From positions 62,001-126,000 of the forward strand of contig CAKTDA010000006.1 in NCBI GenBank assembly GCA_934541105.1: DNA of 64,000 nt, written 5' to 3'. The translations under genes and the position numbers were made by a program. This DNA comes from an uncultured Luteitalea sp. (GTDB taxonomy: Bacteria; Acidobacteriota; Vicinamibacteria; Vicinamibacterales; Vicinamibacteraceae). The notes under the pieces were generated by a model. The model worked only from the letters and a program-made list of their open reading frames with translations, made no database searches and was not told the origin of the DNA. How positions within the stretch are numbered: the first letter of the stretch is position 1; the number at the start of each line of letters is the position of its first letter. Below are positions 7,982 to 16,565 of the stretch, piece after piece.

Positions 7982-8767
7982 ATGCAACCCGTGGTGCTGG
8001 TGACCGGAGCAAGCCGCGGCCTCGGGCGGGGCATCGCGATCGAAGCCGCAGCGGCCGGGCACTCGGTCGCGATCAACTACGCGAGCAATGCCGCGGCGGC
8101 CGAGGAGACCGTGTCGCTGTGCGCGGCCGCGGCATCGTCGGCAGCGCAGCGGTTCGTGCCGGTGCCGGGCGACATCGGGTCGCGCGAGGCGCGCGAGGCG
8201 CTGCTCGCGGCGACGCTCGACGCATTCGGTCGCGTCGATGCGCTCGTGAACAACGCCGGCATCGCACCGCGCGTGCGGGCCGACGTCACCGAGACGAGCG
8301 AGGCGTCGTTCGAGGAGCTGCTGCGCGTCAACCTGCAGGGGCCGTTCTTCCTGACGCAGGCCGTTGCCAATCACTGGCTGGCGCGCCCGTATGAGCCGCT
8401 GCTGGCGGGCGGCTTCAAGATCGTGTTCGTGACATCGATCTCGGCCGACACCGTGTCGCTCAATCGCGGCGAGTACTGCATCTCGAAGGCCGGCCTGGCG
8501 ATGACGTCGCAGTTGTGGGCGGCGCGGCTCGCGGCGCACGGCGTGCAGGTGATCGAGCTGCGGCCGGGCATCATGGCGACCGACATGACGGCCGGCGTGA
8601 AGGAGAAGTACGATGCGCTGCTGGCCGAAGGCCTGGTGCCGCAGCGCCGCTGGGGCACCGCCGGGGACGTCGGCCGCGCGGTGCGGTCCATCCTCGCGGG
8701 TGACTTCCCGTTCACGACCGGCGACGTGATTCACCTCGACGGCGGGTTCCACATCCGCCGCCTGTAG
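7982..8767 (+). CDS. Short-chain dehydrogenase/reductase (3-ketoacyl-ACP reductase-like)
   Basis: A 261-residue classical SDR using NAD(P)H. It shows the dinucleotide loop TGASRGLG (residues 8-15), NNAG (90-93), and the catalytic Ser near 152-154 with Y165 and K169 in YCISK. The C-terminal GDVIHLDGGFHIRRL is the usual SDR end. The sequence is closest in style to FabG-like proteins annotated as 3-ketoacyl-ACP reductase, but its neighbour is an unsaturated glucuronyl hydrolase 68 bases downstream on the same strand. A role in reducing a uronate-derived ketone is therefore a reasonable alternative. Cytoplasmic; no signal peptide. Substrate is undetermined. Confidence 0.9.
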   Translation: MQPVVLVTGASRGLGRGIAIEAAAAGHSVAINYASNAAAAEETVSLCAAAASSAAQRFVPVPGDIGSREAREALLAATLDAFGRVDALVNNAGIAPRVRADVTETSEASFEELLRVNLQGPFFLTQAVANHWLARPYEPLLAGGFKIVFVTSISADTVSLNRGEYCISKAGLAMTSQLWAARLAAHGVQVIELRPGIMATDMTAGVKEKYDALLAEGLVPQRRWGTAGDVGRAVRSILAGDFPFTTGDVIHLDGGFHIRRL

Positions 8768-8835
8768 CGCGACGACCGCGACGACGGTCCGATTCCGGCG
8801 GCCGGCGGCCGAGTGCCGACGGCGCGTGACTTGCC

Positions 8836-10212
8836 ATGATCCGCATCGACTCGAAGCTCTCTGCCCGCGCGCTGCTGCCGGCCATCGATCGACTCTTCGC
8901 GATATCGGCGACAAAGATCGCCGACCTCGAACGCCGCTGGAACCCGGCCGACGGCACGCCGGTGTTCACGGTGGCCGGGCGGTACACGTCGCGCGGCTGG
9001 ACCGAGTGGACGCAGGGCTTCCAGTTCGGCTCGGCCATCCTCCAGTTCGACGCGACCGGCGATCAGCGGATGCTGGCGATCGGGCGGGAGCGCACCGTGC
9101 AGCACATGGCCAGCCATGTGAGCCACGTCGGCGTCCACGATCACGGCTTCAACAACGTCTCGACGTACGGCAACCTGCTGCGGCTCGCGCGCGAGCGGCG
9201 CATCGACGCCGCCGACTGGGAGATTGCGTTCTACGAGCTGGCGTTGAAGGTCTCGGGCGCGGTGCAGGCGGCGCGCTGGACGGACCTGCCCGACGGCCTC
9301 GGCTACATCCACTCGTTCAACGGCCCGCACTCGCTGTTTGCCGACACGATGCGGTCGCTCCGCTCGCTTGCCGTCGGGCACCGGCTCGGGCACGCGCTGA
9401 TGGGCGAGCGCGACCGGCGGATCTCGCTCCTGCAGCGGCTGATCCAGCACGCCGACACGAACGCGCGCTTCAACGTGTACTTCGGCAAGGGCCGCGACGC
9501 GTACGACGTCCGCGGGCGCGTGGCCCACGAGTCGATCTTCAACCTGAAGGACGGCTCCTACCGCTGCCCATCGAGCCAGCAGGGGTACTCGCCGTTCACG
9601 ACGTGGACGCGTGGCCACGCCTGGGTGCTGACCGGCTACGCCGAGCAGATCGAGTACCTCGAGACGCTGAAGGACGCCGAGCTGAAGCCGTTCGGCGGCA
9701 AGACGGCCGTCCTCGCGCGCTACGTCGAGGCGGCACGCGCCACCGCCGACTTCTACATCGCGGAAACGCCGGCCGACGGCGTGCCCTACTGGGACACGGG
9801 CGCGCCCGGCCTCGTCCACCTCGGTGACTACCTCGATCGGCCGGCGGATCCGTACAACGACCACGAGCCGGTCGACAGTTCGGCCGCGGCCATCGCGGCC
9901 CAGGGCCTCGTGCGCCTGGGACGCATCCTCACGGCACGCGGCGACACGCGCGCCGGCAGGCGCTACATGGCCGCGGGACTGACGACGGCGCGCACGCTCT
10001 TCGACGAGCCGTACCTCTCGACCTCGGCACGGCACCAGGGCCTGCTGCTGCACGCCGTGTACCACCGGCCCAACGGGTGGGACCACGTGCCGCGCGGCCG
10101 GCGGATCCCGTGCGGCGAGTCGTGCATGTGGGGCGACTACCACGTCCGCGAGCTCGCGCTGCTCGTCGCGCGCCTTGCGCAGGACAGGCCCTACTACACG
10201 TTCTTCGCCTGA
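8836..10212 (+). CDS. GH88 unsaturated glucuronyl hydrolase
   Basis: A 458-residue (alpha/alpha)6-barrel enzyme of glycoside hydrolase family 88. It removes the 4,5-unsaturated uronic acid from oligosaccharides produced by polysaccharide lyases, by hydrating the double bond. The two family aspartates are visible: D102 in VHDHGFNN and D170 in SLFADTMRS, separated by the usual 60-70 residues. Aromatic and histidine-rich stretches near the C-terminus (WDHVPRGRRIPCGESCMWGDY) close the active-site cleft. No signal peptide, so it acts in the cytoplasm. It follows the SDR and precedes the J-domain-like gene by 5 bases, suggesting one transcript. No lyase is visible in the window. Confidence 0.92.
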   Translation: MIRIDSKLSARALLPAIDRLFAISATKIADLERRWNPADGTPVFTVAGRYTSRGWTEWTQGFQFGSAILQFDATGDQRMLAIGRERTVQHMASHVSHVGVHDHGFNNVSTYGNLLRLARERRIDAADWEIAFYELALKVSGAVQAARWTDLPDGLGYIHSFNGPHSLFADTMRSLRSLAVGHRLGHALMGERDRRISLLQRLIQHADTNARFNVYFGKGRDAYDVRGRVAHESIFNLKDGSYRCPSSQQGYSPFTTWTRGHAWVLTGYAEQIEYLETLKDAELKPFGGKTAVLARYVEAARATADFYIAETPADGVPYWDTGAPGLVHLGDYLDRPADPYNDHEPVDSSAAAIAAQGLVRLGRILTARGDTRAGRRYMAAGLTTARTLFDEPYLSTSARHQGLLLHAVYHRPNGWDHVPRGRRIPCGESCMWGDYHVRELALLVARLAQDRPYYTFFA

Positions 10213-10217
10213 TCCCG

Positions 10218-10958
10218 ATGATGACGCTCGAACGGACCGGCACTCCGCGCAACGACCTGGAGGCCCTGCAGGAGCACGCCGCCGCACTCGAGGCGCGGCT
10301 GCGCGAACGCGCCCGCGAGGCCGACCGATTACGCACCGATCTCGAGGCGTTCAGGCTCCGCTACCGCGACGCGGTCGGACGCCTGCACGAGCGGCTCGAC
10401 GAGCTCGAGCTCGCCATCGCGGAAGCGGAACTCGGCGAACTGTCGCGCAAGCTGGACGACGCCAGGGTCGAGGACGGCGAGGCGCCGCAGCCCCCTGCCG
10501 CAGCCGACGCGGCGCGGCCCGCGCGCTTCACGTCCGATTCGGTTCGACGCCTGTTCCGCGACGTCGCCAAGGCCATCCATCCCGACTTGGCCGACGACGA
10601 GCGGGCACGCGATCGCCGGCACGCGCTGATGATCGAGGCCAACCGCGCCTACGCGCGCGGCGACGAGGAACACCTGCGCTGGATTCTCGATGCGTGGGCC
10701 CGCAGCCCGGAGGCCGTGCGCGGCAGCGATCCGGGCGCGACACGCACCCGGCTCGAGCGCCGCATCGCCGAATGCGAGGAGCACCTGGCGCGCGTGGAGC
10801 AGGATCTCGCCACGCTGAAGGAATCGCCCCTCTGGGAGCTGAAGACCCTCGTGGACCGCGAGGCGGTCCGCGGACGCGATCTCGTCGCCGACATGGTGAA
10901 GCGCCTCGAGCGCGACATCATGGTGGCGACAAACCGGCTCGACGCGATGCGGAGCTGA
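10218..10958 (+). CDS. Coiled-coil protein with J-domain-like segment (HPD)
   Basis: A 246-residue protein with a long charged coiled coil (about residues 12-85), a proline/alanine linker, then a J-domain-like helical hairpin: RRLFRDVAKAIHPDLA, with HPD at 121-123, followed by a helix with MIEANRAYARGDEEHLRWIL. A second coiled coil fills 175-240. The HPD tripeptide is what J proteins use to stimulate the DnaK ATPase, so a chaperone adaptor is likely. The layout, with the J segment between two coiled coils and no Gly/Phe or zinc-finger region, is unlike DnaJ. It starts 5 bases after the GH88 stop. Client and function are unknown. Confidence 0.8.
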   Translation: MMTLERTGTPRNDLEALQEHAAALEARLRERAREADRLRTDLEAFRLRYRDAVGRLHERLDELELAIAEAELGELSRKLDDARVEDGEAPQPPAAADAARPARFTSDSVRRLFRDVAKAIHPDLADDERARDRRHALMIEANRAYARGDEEHLRWILDAWARSPEAVRGSDPGATRTRLERRIAECEEHLARVEQDLATLKESPLWELKTLVDREAVRGRDLVADMVKRLERDIMVATNRLDAMRS

Positions 10959-10969
10959 CGCGGCGCGCC

Positions 10970-12784
10970 CTACTCCTGCGCCTCGAGCCAGTCGCGCAGG
11001 GGCGCGAAGTAGTCGAGGATTGCGGTCGCGTCCATCTGCCGCTCGCCGGTGAGGGCCTCCAGCGCATCGGGCCATGGCTTGCTCGCGCCCATCGCGAGCA
11101 TCGCCTGCAGCCGCTTGCCGACCTCCTCGTTCCCGTAGATGGAGCAGGTGTGCAGCGGACCCGTGTGGCCGGCCTCCCGGCACATCGCGCGGTGCATCTG
11201 GAACTGCAGGATGTGCGCGAGGAAGTAGCGCGTGTACGGCGTGTTGGCCGGCACGTGGTACTTCGCCCCCGGATCGAACGCACCGGCCGGCCGCGGGCCC
11301 GGGGCCCTGATGCCCTGGTACTGCTCGCGCAGTGCCCACCATGCGTCGTTGTACCGATCCGGCGGGATCTCTCCGCTGAACACCTTCCAGCGCCACTGGT
11401 CCACGAGCAGGCCGAACGGCAGGAACGCGACCTTGTCGAGCGCCATCCGCAGCAGGAACTCCACATCGTCCTGCCCCGCCGGTGCGGACTTGAGCAGCCC
11501 GATCTTCACGAGGTAGGACGGCGTGATCGAGAGCGCGATGGCGTCGCCGATGGCCTCGTGGAAGCCGTCGTTCGCGCCGTTGCGGTAGAGGAACGGCTGC
11601 GTGTTGTAGGCACGCTGGTAGAAGTTGTGCCCGAGCTCGTGATGGACGGTGACGAAGTCCTCGTCGCGCACCTCGATGCACATCTTGATGCGCAGGTCGT
11701 CGACGCTGTCGAGGTTCCACGCACTTGCATGGCACACGACGTCGCGATCCTGCGGCCGCGTGAAGAGCGAGCGTTCCCAGAACGTCTGCGGCAGCGGTGC
11801 GAAGCCGAGCGACGTGAAGAAGCCCTCGCCGTACCGGACCATCCCGCGCGCGTCGGTCTGCTTCGCGCGCAGCAGCCGCGTGAGGTCGTAGCTGGCGCCC
11901 CGGCGCGGCGGGCCGACGAGGTCGTACACGTTGCCCCACTGCTGCGCCCACATGTTGCCGAGCAGGTGCGCGGGGATCGGCCCGTCCTGCGGCACGACGT
12001 CGGTGCCATAGGCCTGACCGAGCCTCCGCCGCACGTGCGCGTGCAACAGCGTGTAGAGGGGCTCGACCTGCGCCCACAGCCGATCGACTTCCGCAGCGAA
12101 TGCGTCGGCCGGCATGTCGTAGCCGGCGCGCCAGAACGCGCCGAGATCGGCAAACCCGAGTTCCTTCGCGCCCTGGTTGCCGATCTGGACGAACCGTTCG
12201 TACGGCTGCTGCAGCGGCGGTGCAATCGCGTGCCAGCCCTCCCACGCCTCGAGCAGCGCCTTCGGGTCGCGGCTCGTGGCCATCAGCCGGCTCAGGTCGT
12301 CGAGCGTCTGGCACGGCTTGCCGGGCGGGCAGTACCGGCCGCGGCCGTACACCGACTCCATGCCGGCGACGATGCGGGTGAGTTCCTGCTGGAGGGCGGG
12401 ATCCTCCGGGGCCGGCAGCGGGCTTGCCGCGAGCTTCAGCAACAGCAGCTGCCGGGCGACGTCGGCGTCGAGGCCATCGGTCGGGTACCTCGCCGCTTCC
12501 TTTGCGAGCCGCATCGACGACGCGACGTAGTCGGCGGTCGACGCAGCCGAGATGGCCTCGGTGTCCACAGTGATGAAGTTGGCGGCCACCCACTGCGCGC
12601 GCGAGAGCGCGTTGGCATCTTCGAGCAGCGTGGCATTCGCACGCGCGACGAACGATGCCGCGTCACCCGCGGCCGCGTCCCCGGTGTTCGTCGTGCCGGG
12701 CGCCGAGACGCGCGAGCAGGCAGCCGCGAGGCCGAGCCCGGCAAGGACCGCAGATGCGACAGCAAGCAGTGACCGATTGCGCAC
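10970..12784 (-). CDS. M2-family peptidyl-dipeptidase (ACE-like) lipoprotein
   Basis: A 604-residue zinc metallopeptidase of family M2 (angiotensin-converting-enzyme type), predicted to release dipeptides from peptide C-termini in the periplasm. The zinc site is H382-E-L-G-H386, with the downstream glutamate E410 in FHEAIGD. The N-terminus is a lipoprotein signal with the lipobox LAAAC (C23), so it is probably anchored in the membrane. The GTG start at 12784 has AAAGGA eight bases upstream. It lies 12 bases downstream of the flavoprotein gene on the same strand and may be cotranscribed. Length is normal for the bacterial family. Confidence 0.92.
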   Translation of the reverse strand: MRNRSLLAVASAVLAGLGLAAACSRVSAPGTTNTGDAAAGDAASFVARANATLLEDANALSRAQWVAANFITVDTEAISAASTADYVASSMRLAKEAARYPTDGLDADVARQLLLLKLAASPLPAPEDPALQQELTRIVAGMESVYGRGRYCPPGKPCQTLDDLSRLMATSRDPKALLEAWEGWHAIAPPLQQPYERFVQIGNQGAKELGFADLGAFWRAGYDMPADAFAAEVDRLWAQVEPLYTLLHAHVRRRLGQAYGTDVVPQDGPIPAHLLGNMWAQQWGNVYDLVGPPRRGASYDLTRLLRAKQTDARGMVRYGEGFFTSLGFAPLPQTFWERSLFTRPQDRDVVCHASAWNLDSVDDLRIKMCIEVRDEDFVTVHHELGHNFYQRAYNTQPFLYRNGANDGFHEAIGDAIALSITPSYLVKIGLLKSAPAGQDDVEFLLRMALDKVAFLPFGLLVDQWRWKVFSGEIPPDRYNDAWWALREQYQGIRAPGPRPAGAFDPGAKYHVPANTPYTRYFLAHILQFQMHRAMCREAGHTGPLHTCSIYGNEEVGKRLQAMLAMGASKPWPDALEALTGERQMDATAILDYFAPLRDWLEAQE

Positions 12785-12796
12785 GGGTCAATCCTT

Positions 12797-14395
12797 TCAC
12801 GCAGGGAACAACACGTCGGGCGCGAGCACGCCGGCGGGGTCGAGCGCGCGCTTGACCAGCCGCATCTGCTCGATGCCCTGGTCGCCGTACAACTGTCGCA
12901 GCAGCGCCTGCTTGACCGGGTGGCGGCCGACCCCGTGTTCGGCAAGCGGGCAGCCGCCGAGCCTGGCGACTTCGACGCCGAACTCGAGGATCGCCGCCTT
13001 GCCGGCCTCCACGTCGTCGTAGGTGCGCGGCAGCACGTTGGGGTGCACGTTGCCGTCCGACACGTGCCCCCACGTCGCCGAGTCGAGGCCGCGGCGCGCG
13101 AACCCGTCCCGATAGATCGCCATCATCTCGCCGAAGCGGTCGAAGGGCACCACCATGTCGGCCGCGGTCTTCGCGATGCGGCCGTCCACTTCGCGATGCG
13201 CGCGGCCGACGCGGGCGTTGACGCCGGCAGGCACTGCCTCGCGCACGCCGAGCAACTGCTCGGCACGGCGCCTGTCCCCCGGCAGCGCGAGCTCGGCATC
13301 GTCGAGCACGCCGTGGGCATCGAGCACGCGGCAGAACCGCGCGAGCGGCGTGTCGGGCCCGTCGTCGTCGAGCGCGGTGCTGATCTGGTCGTACGCATCC
13401 GCTTGCGTGATCGGCGGGAGCTCCAACTGGACGAGCAGCAGCAGGCCCGCCGAGTCCGGCCAGGCCACCTCGTACTTCCTGTCGGCGCCGTCCTCGCGGA
13501 GGATCCGCAGCGACGGGCCGTCCATGTGCTCGATGGCCGCGACGTCCACGCCGCGCGGATCGGCCGTGCGCCACGTCTCGCGTGAGAGGTTCCGCAGCTG
13601 GGCGACGAGCGCCAGTGCGCGAGGTTCGTCGGCGACGGGCACCAGGGCGTAGCACAGGCCGGCGCGCACCGGCTGCACCTTCAGCACGGCCGCGACGATC
13701 ACGCCGAGCGTGCCCTCGGCCCCGATGAACAGGTCCACGGCGTCCATGCCAGGGGCGGCGTGGTAGCCGGCCGACCGCTTCACGACGTCGGGCATCGTGT
13801 AGGTCGGGACCGGAACGACGCGGCGGCCCGCCGGGCCCTCGATGATGAACGTGCCCGAGTCGTCGAGGCGGTGCTCGCCGCGCACGATGTCCACGACGTC
13901 ACCACCGGCGAGGACGACGGTGAGGCCGATCACCCAGTCGCGCGTGGTGCCGTACTTGAACGTCGCCGCGCCGGCCGCGTTTGTCGCGATGATGCCGCCG
14001 ACGGTGGCGCCCATGAATGTCGGTACCGGGGGGAACTCCGCGCCGTGCTGCGCGAGCGCGTCCTGCAGGGCGGCGAGCACGACGCCGGCGCCGACCCGCA
14101 CGCGTCCGTCGGCAGGTGCGTCGATCGCCGTGAGCCGTGCGGTGGACAGGACGATCGCGCGGCCGGTCGGCGTGGCGCCGCCGGTGAGCGACGACTGCGC
14201 GCCAATGGCGAGCACGGGCCTGCCGTCTGCGAGGACAGCCGCGACTTCGGCCTCCGTGCGGGGACGCGCAACCGCCTCGGCATGTCCGCCCGGGTAGTGC
14301 GCCGCATCCTCGAGGTGGGCGGCAATGGCGTCCGGGGAGAGATCGAAGAGGTCGGGCGAGACGGCCCCGCGTGCGGCACGAGCGACGATCGGCAC
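12797..14395 (-). CDS. FAD-linked oxidase (GlcD/D-lactate dehydrogenase type)
   Basis: A 532-residue flavoprotein of the vanillyl-alcohol-oxidase/PCMH fold, related to glycolate oxidase GlcD and D-lactate dehydrogenases, oxidising a D-2-hydroxy acid with FAD. The FAD pyrophosphate loop is LAIGAQSSLTGGATPTG, followed by FMGATVGGIIATNAAGAATFKYGTTRDW, typical of this family. The C-terminal domain has WGHVSDGNVHPNVLP and LAEHGVGRHPVKQ, containing the substrate- and metal-binding histidines. I chose the GTG at 14395 because a -10-like TACACT lies six bases upstream, fitting a leaderless start; the longer open frame upstream runs antisense through the next gene. No iron-sulfur domain is fused. Confidence 0.9.
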   Translation of the reverse strand: MPIVARAARGAVSPDLFDLSPDAIAAHLEDAAHYPGGHAEAVARPRTEAEVAAVLADGRPVLAIGAQSSLTGGATPTGRAIVLSTARLTAIDAPADGRVRVGAGVVLAALQDALAQHGAEFPPVPTFMGATVGGIIATNAAGAATFKYGTTRDWVIGLTVVLAGGDVVDIVRGEHRLDDSGTFIIEGPAGRRVVPVPTYTMPDVVKRSAGYHAAPGMDAVDLFIGAEGTLGVIVAAVLKVQPVRAGLCYALVPVADEPRALALVAQLRNLSRETWRTADPRGVDVAAIEHMDGPSLRILREDGADRKYEVAWPDSAGLLLLVQLELPPITQADAYDQISTALDDDGPDTPLARFCRVLDAHGVLDDAELALPGDRRRAEQLLGVREAVPAGVNARVGRAHREVDGRIAKTAADMVVPFDRFGEMMAIYRDGFARRGLDSATWGHVSDGNVHPNVLPRTYDDVEAGKAAILEFGVEVARLGGCPLAEHGVGRHPVKQALLRQLYGDQGIEQMRLVKRALDPAGVLAPDVLFPA

Positions 14396-14401
14396 GCGCC
14401 T

Positions 14402-14407
14402 AGTGTA
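14402..14407 (-). promoter_or_regulatory. -10-like element for a leaderless flavoprotein transcript
   Basis: TACACT on the minus strand, ending six bases before the GTG at 14395, so transcription would begin about at the start codon. No -35 box is evident. Confidence 0.4.
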
Positions 14408-14442
14408 GCCGCCGAACCACGCATGGCCGATGCCGTCCGGGG

Positions 14443-14448
14443 CATAAT
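14443..14448 (+). promoter_or_regulatory. Possible -10 element for the VWFA-domain gene
   Basis: CATAAT, five of six consensus bases, 35 bases before the ATG at 14484, which itself has the ribosome site AAGGAAG six bases upstream. The divergent flavoprotein promoter overlaps the same 88-base region. Confidence 0.4.
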
Positions 14449-14483
14449 GCCGGTGCCAGCCTGCTACACGAAGGAAGCGTCTC

Positions 14484-16280
14484 ATGCGTTGTCGCGGAGT
14501 GCTCGCAGCCGTCGCGCTGCTGACGATCGGGCCGCCGGCAGCTGCCCAGATCGTGACCGGGAACTTCAACCGGCCCGAGGGCCTGCGTGGTGTGCCGACG
14601 ATGCCGCTCGACACGAACGTCGGCACGCGGGCACCCACGTTCCGCACGTCGGTCACTCGCGTCGAGCTCGGGGCCCTCGTCGTGGACAGCCAGGGCCGGC
14701 CGGTCAGGGACCTGCAGGTCGAGGACTTCGAAGTGCTCGACGGCGGTCGCCCCCAGAAGATCCTGTCCTTCACGAAGTACCAGCGCGACGCCACGGCCAT
14801 CCCCCTCGACGCGATGCCTCGTGAGGACGCGGCCGTCGCTGCGGTGGCCACCAACGCCTGGACCGCACACTCGCGAATCTTCGCGCTCGTCGTCGACGAC
14901 CTCCACATCGACGCGCGCCACGCGGAACGTGCCCGGAGCGCCGCACGCGCCTTCGTGGACGCGCTCGACCCGTCCGACCTGCTGCTCGTCGCGATCACGA
15001 GCAACCCACGAGCCACGACGGGGGCGTTCACGCGCGATCGACGCCGCGCCCGTGCGCTCATCGACTCGTTTGGCGGCCTCCGGCTGATCGATCCGACACT
15101 CGAGATGCGGCAGTTGCCGCTCGGCGCCACGGCAGCGGCCCTTGGGAGTTCGAACCAGCAGCGTTCGATGCGCCTTGCCGATGCGTACGGGACGATCGAG
15201 CGGATCGCGACGGCGGCGCGCACCGTCACGGGCCGCCGGAAGACGGTCGTGTTCATCAGCGAGGGATCGCCGACGGGTGCGGCGTCGGTGGGGTCCACGG
15301 CGCTCACTGCCGAGGCCACTGGCGCGATGCTGAACGCGGTGGCTGCCGCGTCGGTGGCCGACGTCGCGATCTACCCGGTCAACCCGGCCGGCCTCGATGG
15401 CCCGACCGACCGCATGATCGAGGGCTTCACGCGACAGGTGGCCGACGACGGACGGGAGATCGCGCACGAAGACCTGTCGGGCCTCGTTGCCGAGTCCCTG
15501 CAGGCGCGCAACCAGTTGCGGGACCTCGCGGCGCTGACTGGTGGCGTTTCGCTCATCGACCGCAACGACATCGCGCCGGCGATCGACAGGGTGCTCCGCG
15601 ACGCCAACGACGTCTACCTGCTCGCCTACGAGCCGGACAGGGTCGTCAAGGGGACGAAGGTCCGGGGCGTCGAGGTCCGGGTGAAGCGGCCTGGCGTGCG
15701 CGTGCACGCCCGCCGTGGGTATCTCGCGCCGCCGGCGGCGCCGAAGTCCGACGGGAAGGCGGGCGAGTTGTCGCCCGTCTGGCAGCACCTCCTCGGCGGG
15801 ATCGCGCCCGAGGACGGCCTGCCGATGTTCGTGCAGGCCGTGCCCGTGGCCCGCACCGACGCGGGCACCCGCTTCGCCCTCATCGTCGAAACGGCCGGCG
15901 GGCCGCTCGTGAGCGGACTGCAGGACGCGCAGCTGCGCATCGAGCAGGCCGTCGTGGCCATCGACGCGGAGGGGCGGATGGGGGCGGTGACGAGCCGGGC
16001 GGCCACGCTGAAGGTGGGCCCCGACGCGGCCCCGATCGTCGCCGAGCACGGCATCCGCACGATCTGGAACGTGGAGCTCGCGCCCGGTGACCATCAGGTG
16101 CGCGTGGCCACCGTGCAGCCGACAACGGGGCTCGTGGGGTCGCTCTACCTCGACCTGACGATCGCGGCGGACATGCCCGTCGATCCGGCGGCCCTTGCGG
16201 CAATCGTGCAGGCGCAGAAGCCGACGGCGTTCATCGATCCGGCCCTCGAGGCGCTGGTGGCGTCGGGTGCACAGCCGTGA
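14484..16280 (+). CDS. Secreted protein with VWFA-related acidobacterial domain
   Basis: A 598-residue exported protein. A signal peptide (hydrophobic residues 5-21, cleavage near PAAAQ) is followed by a short beta-sandwich start, VVDSQGRPVRDLQVEDFEV (about 70-90), which is the typical entry to the VWFA-related domain known mainly from Acidobacteria. The alpha/beta part holds IFALVVDDLHID (about 132-143) in place of a classical MIDAS. It continues to YLLAYEPD and VRVHARRGYLAPP (about 375-420), the standard end of that domain, and then a C-terminal region of about 170 residues with no recognised domain. Function of the family is unknown; binding of proteins or metal at the cell surface is assumed. 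A good Shine-Dalgarno supports the start. Confidence 0.87.
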   Translation: MRCRGVLAAVALLTIGPPAAAQIVTGNFNRPEGLRGVPTMPLDTNVGTRAPTFRTSVTRVELGALVVDSQGRPVRDLQVEDFEVLDGGRPQKILSFTKYQRDATAIPLDAMPREDAAVAAVATNAWTAHSRIFALVVDDLHIDARHAERARSAARAFVDALDPSDLLLVAITSNPRATTGAFTRDRRRARALIDSFGGLRLIDPTLEMRQLPLGATAAALGSSNQQRSMRLADAYGTIERIATAARTVTGRRKTVVFISEGSPTGAASVGSTALTAEATGAMLNAVAAASVADVAIYPVNPAGLDGPTDRMIEGFTRQVADDGREIAHEDLSGLVAESLQARNQLRDLAALTGGVSLIDRNDIAPAIDRVLRDANDVYLLAYEPDRVVKGTKVRGVEVRVKRPGVRVHARRGYLAPPAAPKSDGKAGELSPVWQHLLGGIAPEDGLPMFVQAVPVARTDAGTRFALIVETAGGPLVSGLQDAQLRIEQAVVAIDAEGRMGAVTSRAATLKVGPDAAPIVAEHGIRTIWNVELAPGDHQVRVATVQPTTGLVGSLYLDLTIAADMPVDPAALAAIVQAQKPTAFIDPALEALVASGAQP

Positions 16281-16333
16281 CGGCAGGTCCGAGGTCCGGG
16301 CATGTGTTCGGTTCTGGCAGAGGGATCGTTTAA

Positions 16334-16469
16334 GGGGGATAGAAGGGTCGTCCAGTGGACGGTGGCCCGGGATCAGGGGCGTAAGCCGGTGGAAGGGAGG
16401 GAGGGCCCGACCACTTGCCAGCGCACCCGATCCCGGGTCGCCGGACCGCTGGATACTCTTCTATCCCCC
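16334..16469. repeat. 136-bp imperfect palindrome with 41-bp arms
   Basis: Arms at 16334-16374 and 16429-16469 are inverted copies: both begin (read inward) GGGGGATAGAAG and end CCCGGGATC, with a few internal mismatches. The 54-base centre is itself weakly self-complementary (GTGG/CCAC and flanking bases), so the whole element could fold into one long hairpin. It lies between the VWFA gene and the ATP-grasp pair. No flanking target duplication is clear. It could be a MITE-like element, a structured RNA or a strong terminator; no T-run follows it on either strand. Confidence 0.8.
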
Positions 16470-16565
16470 ACCACCGACGTCTCCCCCGAATCAGGATCGC
16501 CCGCGCCGGTACCCGGCTCGCAGCACGCGCGTGGTAGACTGCCGACCTTTTCGGAGGCGTTGTTC

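Noticed and set aside
14396..15319. N-terminal extension of the flavoprotein gene by 308 codons
   Set aside because: The extension is antisense to the VWFA-domain gene; the family N-terminus fits the GTG at 14395.
16302..16565. 88-codon upstream extension of the ATP-grasp gene
   Set aside because: It runs through the 136-bp palindrome and lacks domain character, while ATG 16566 has a strong ribosome site.
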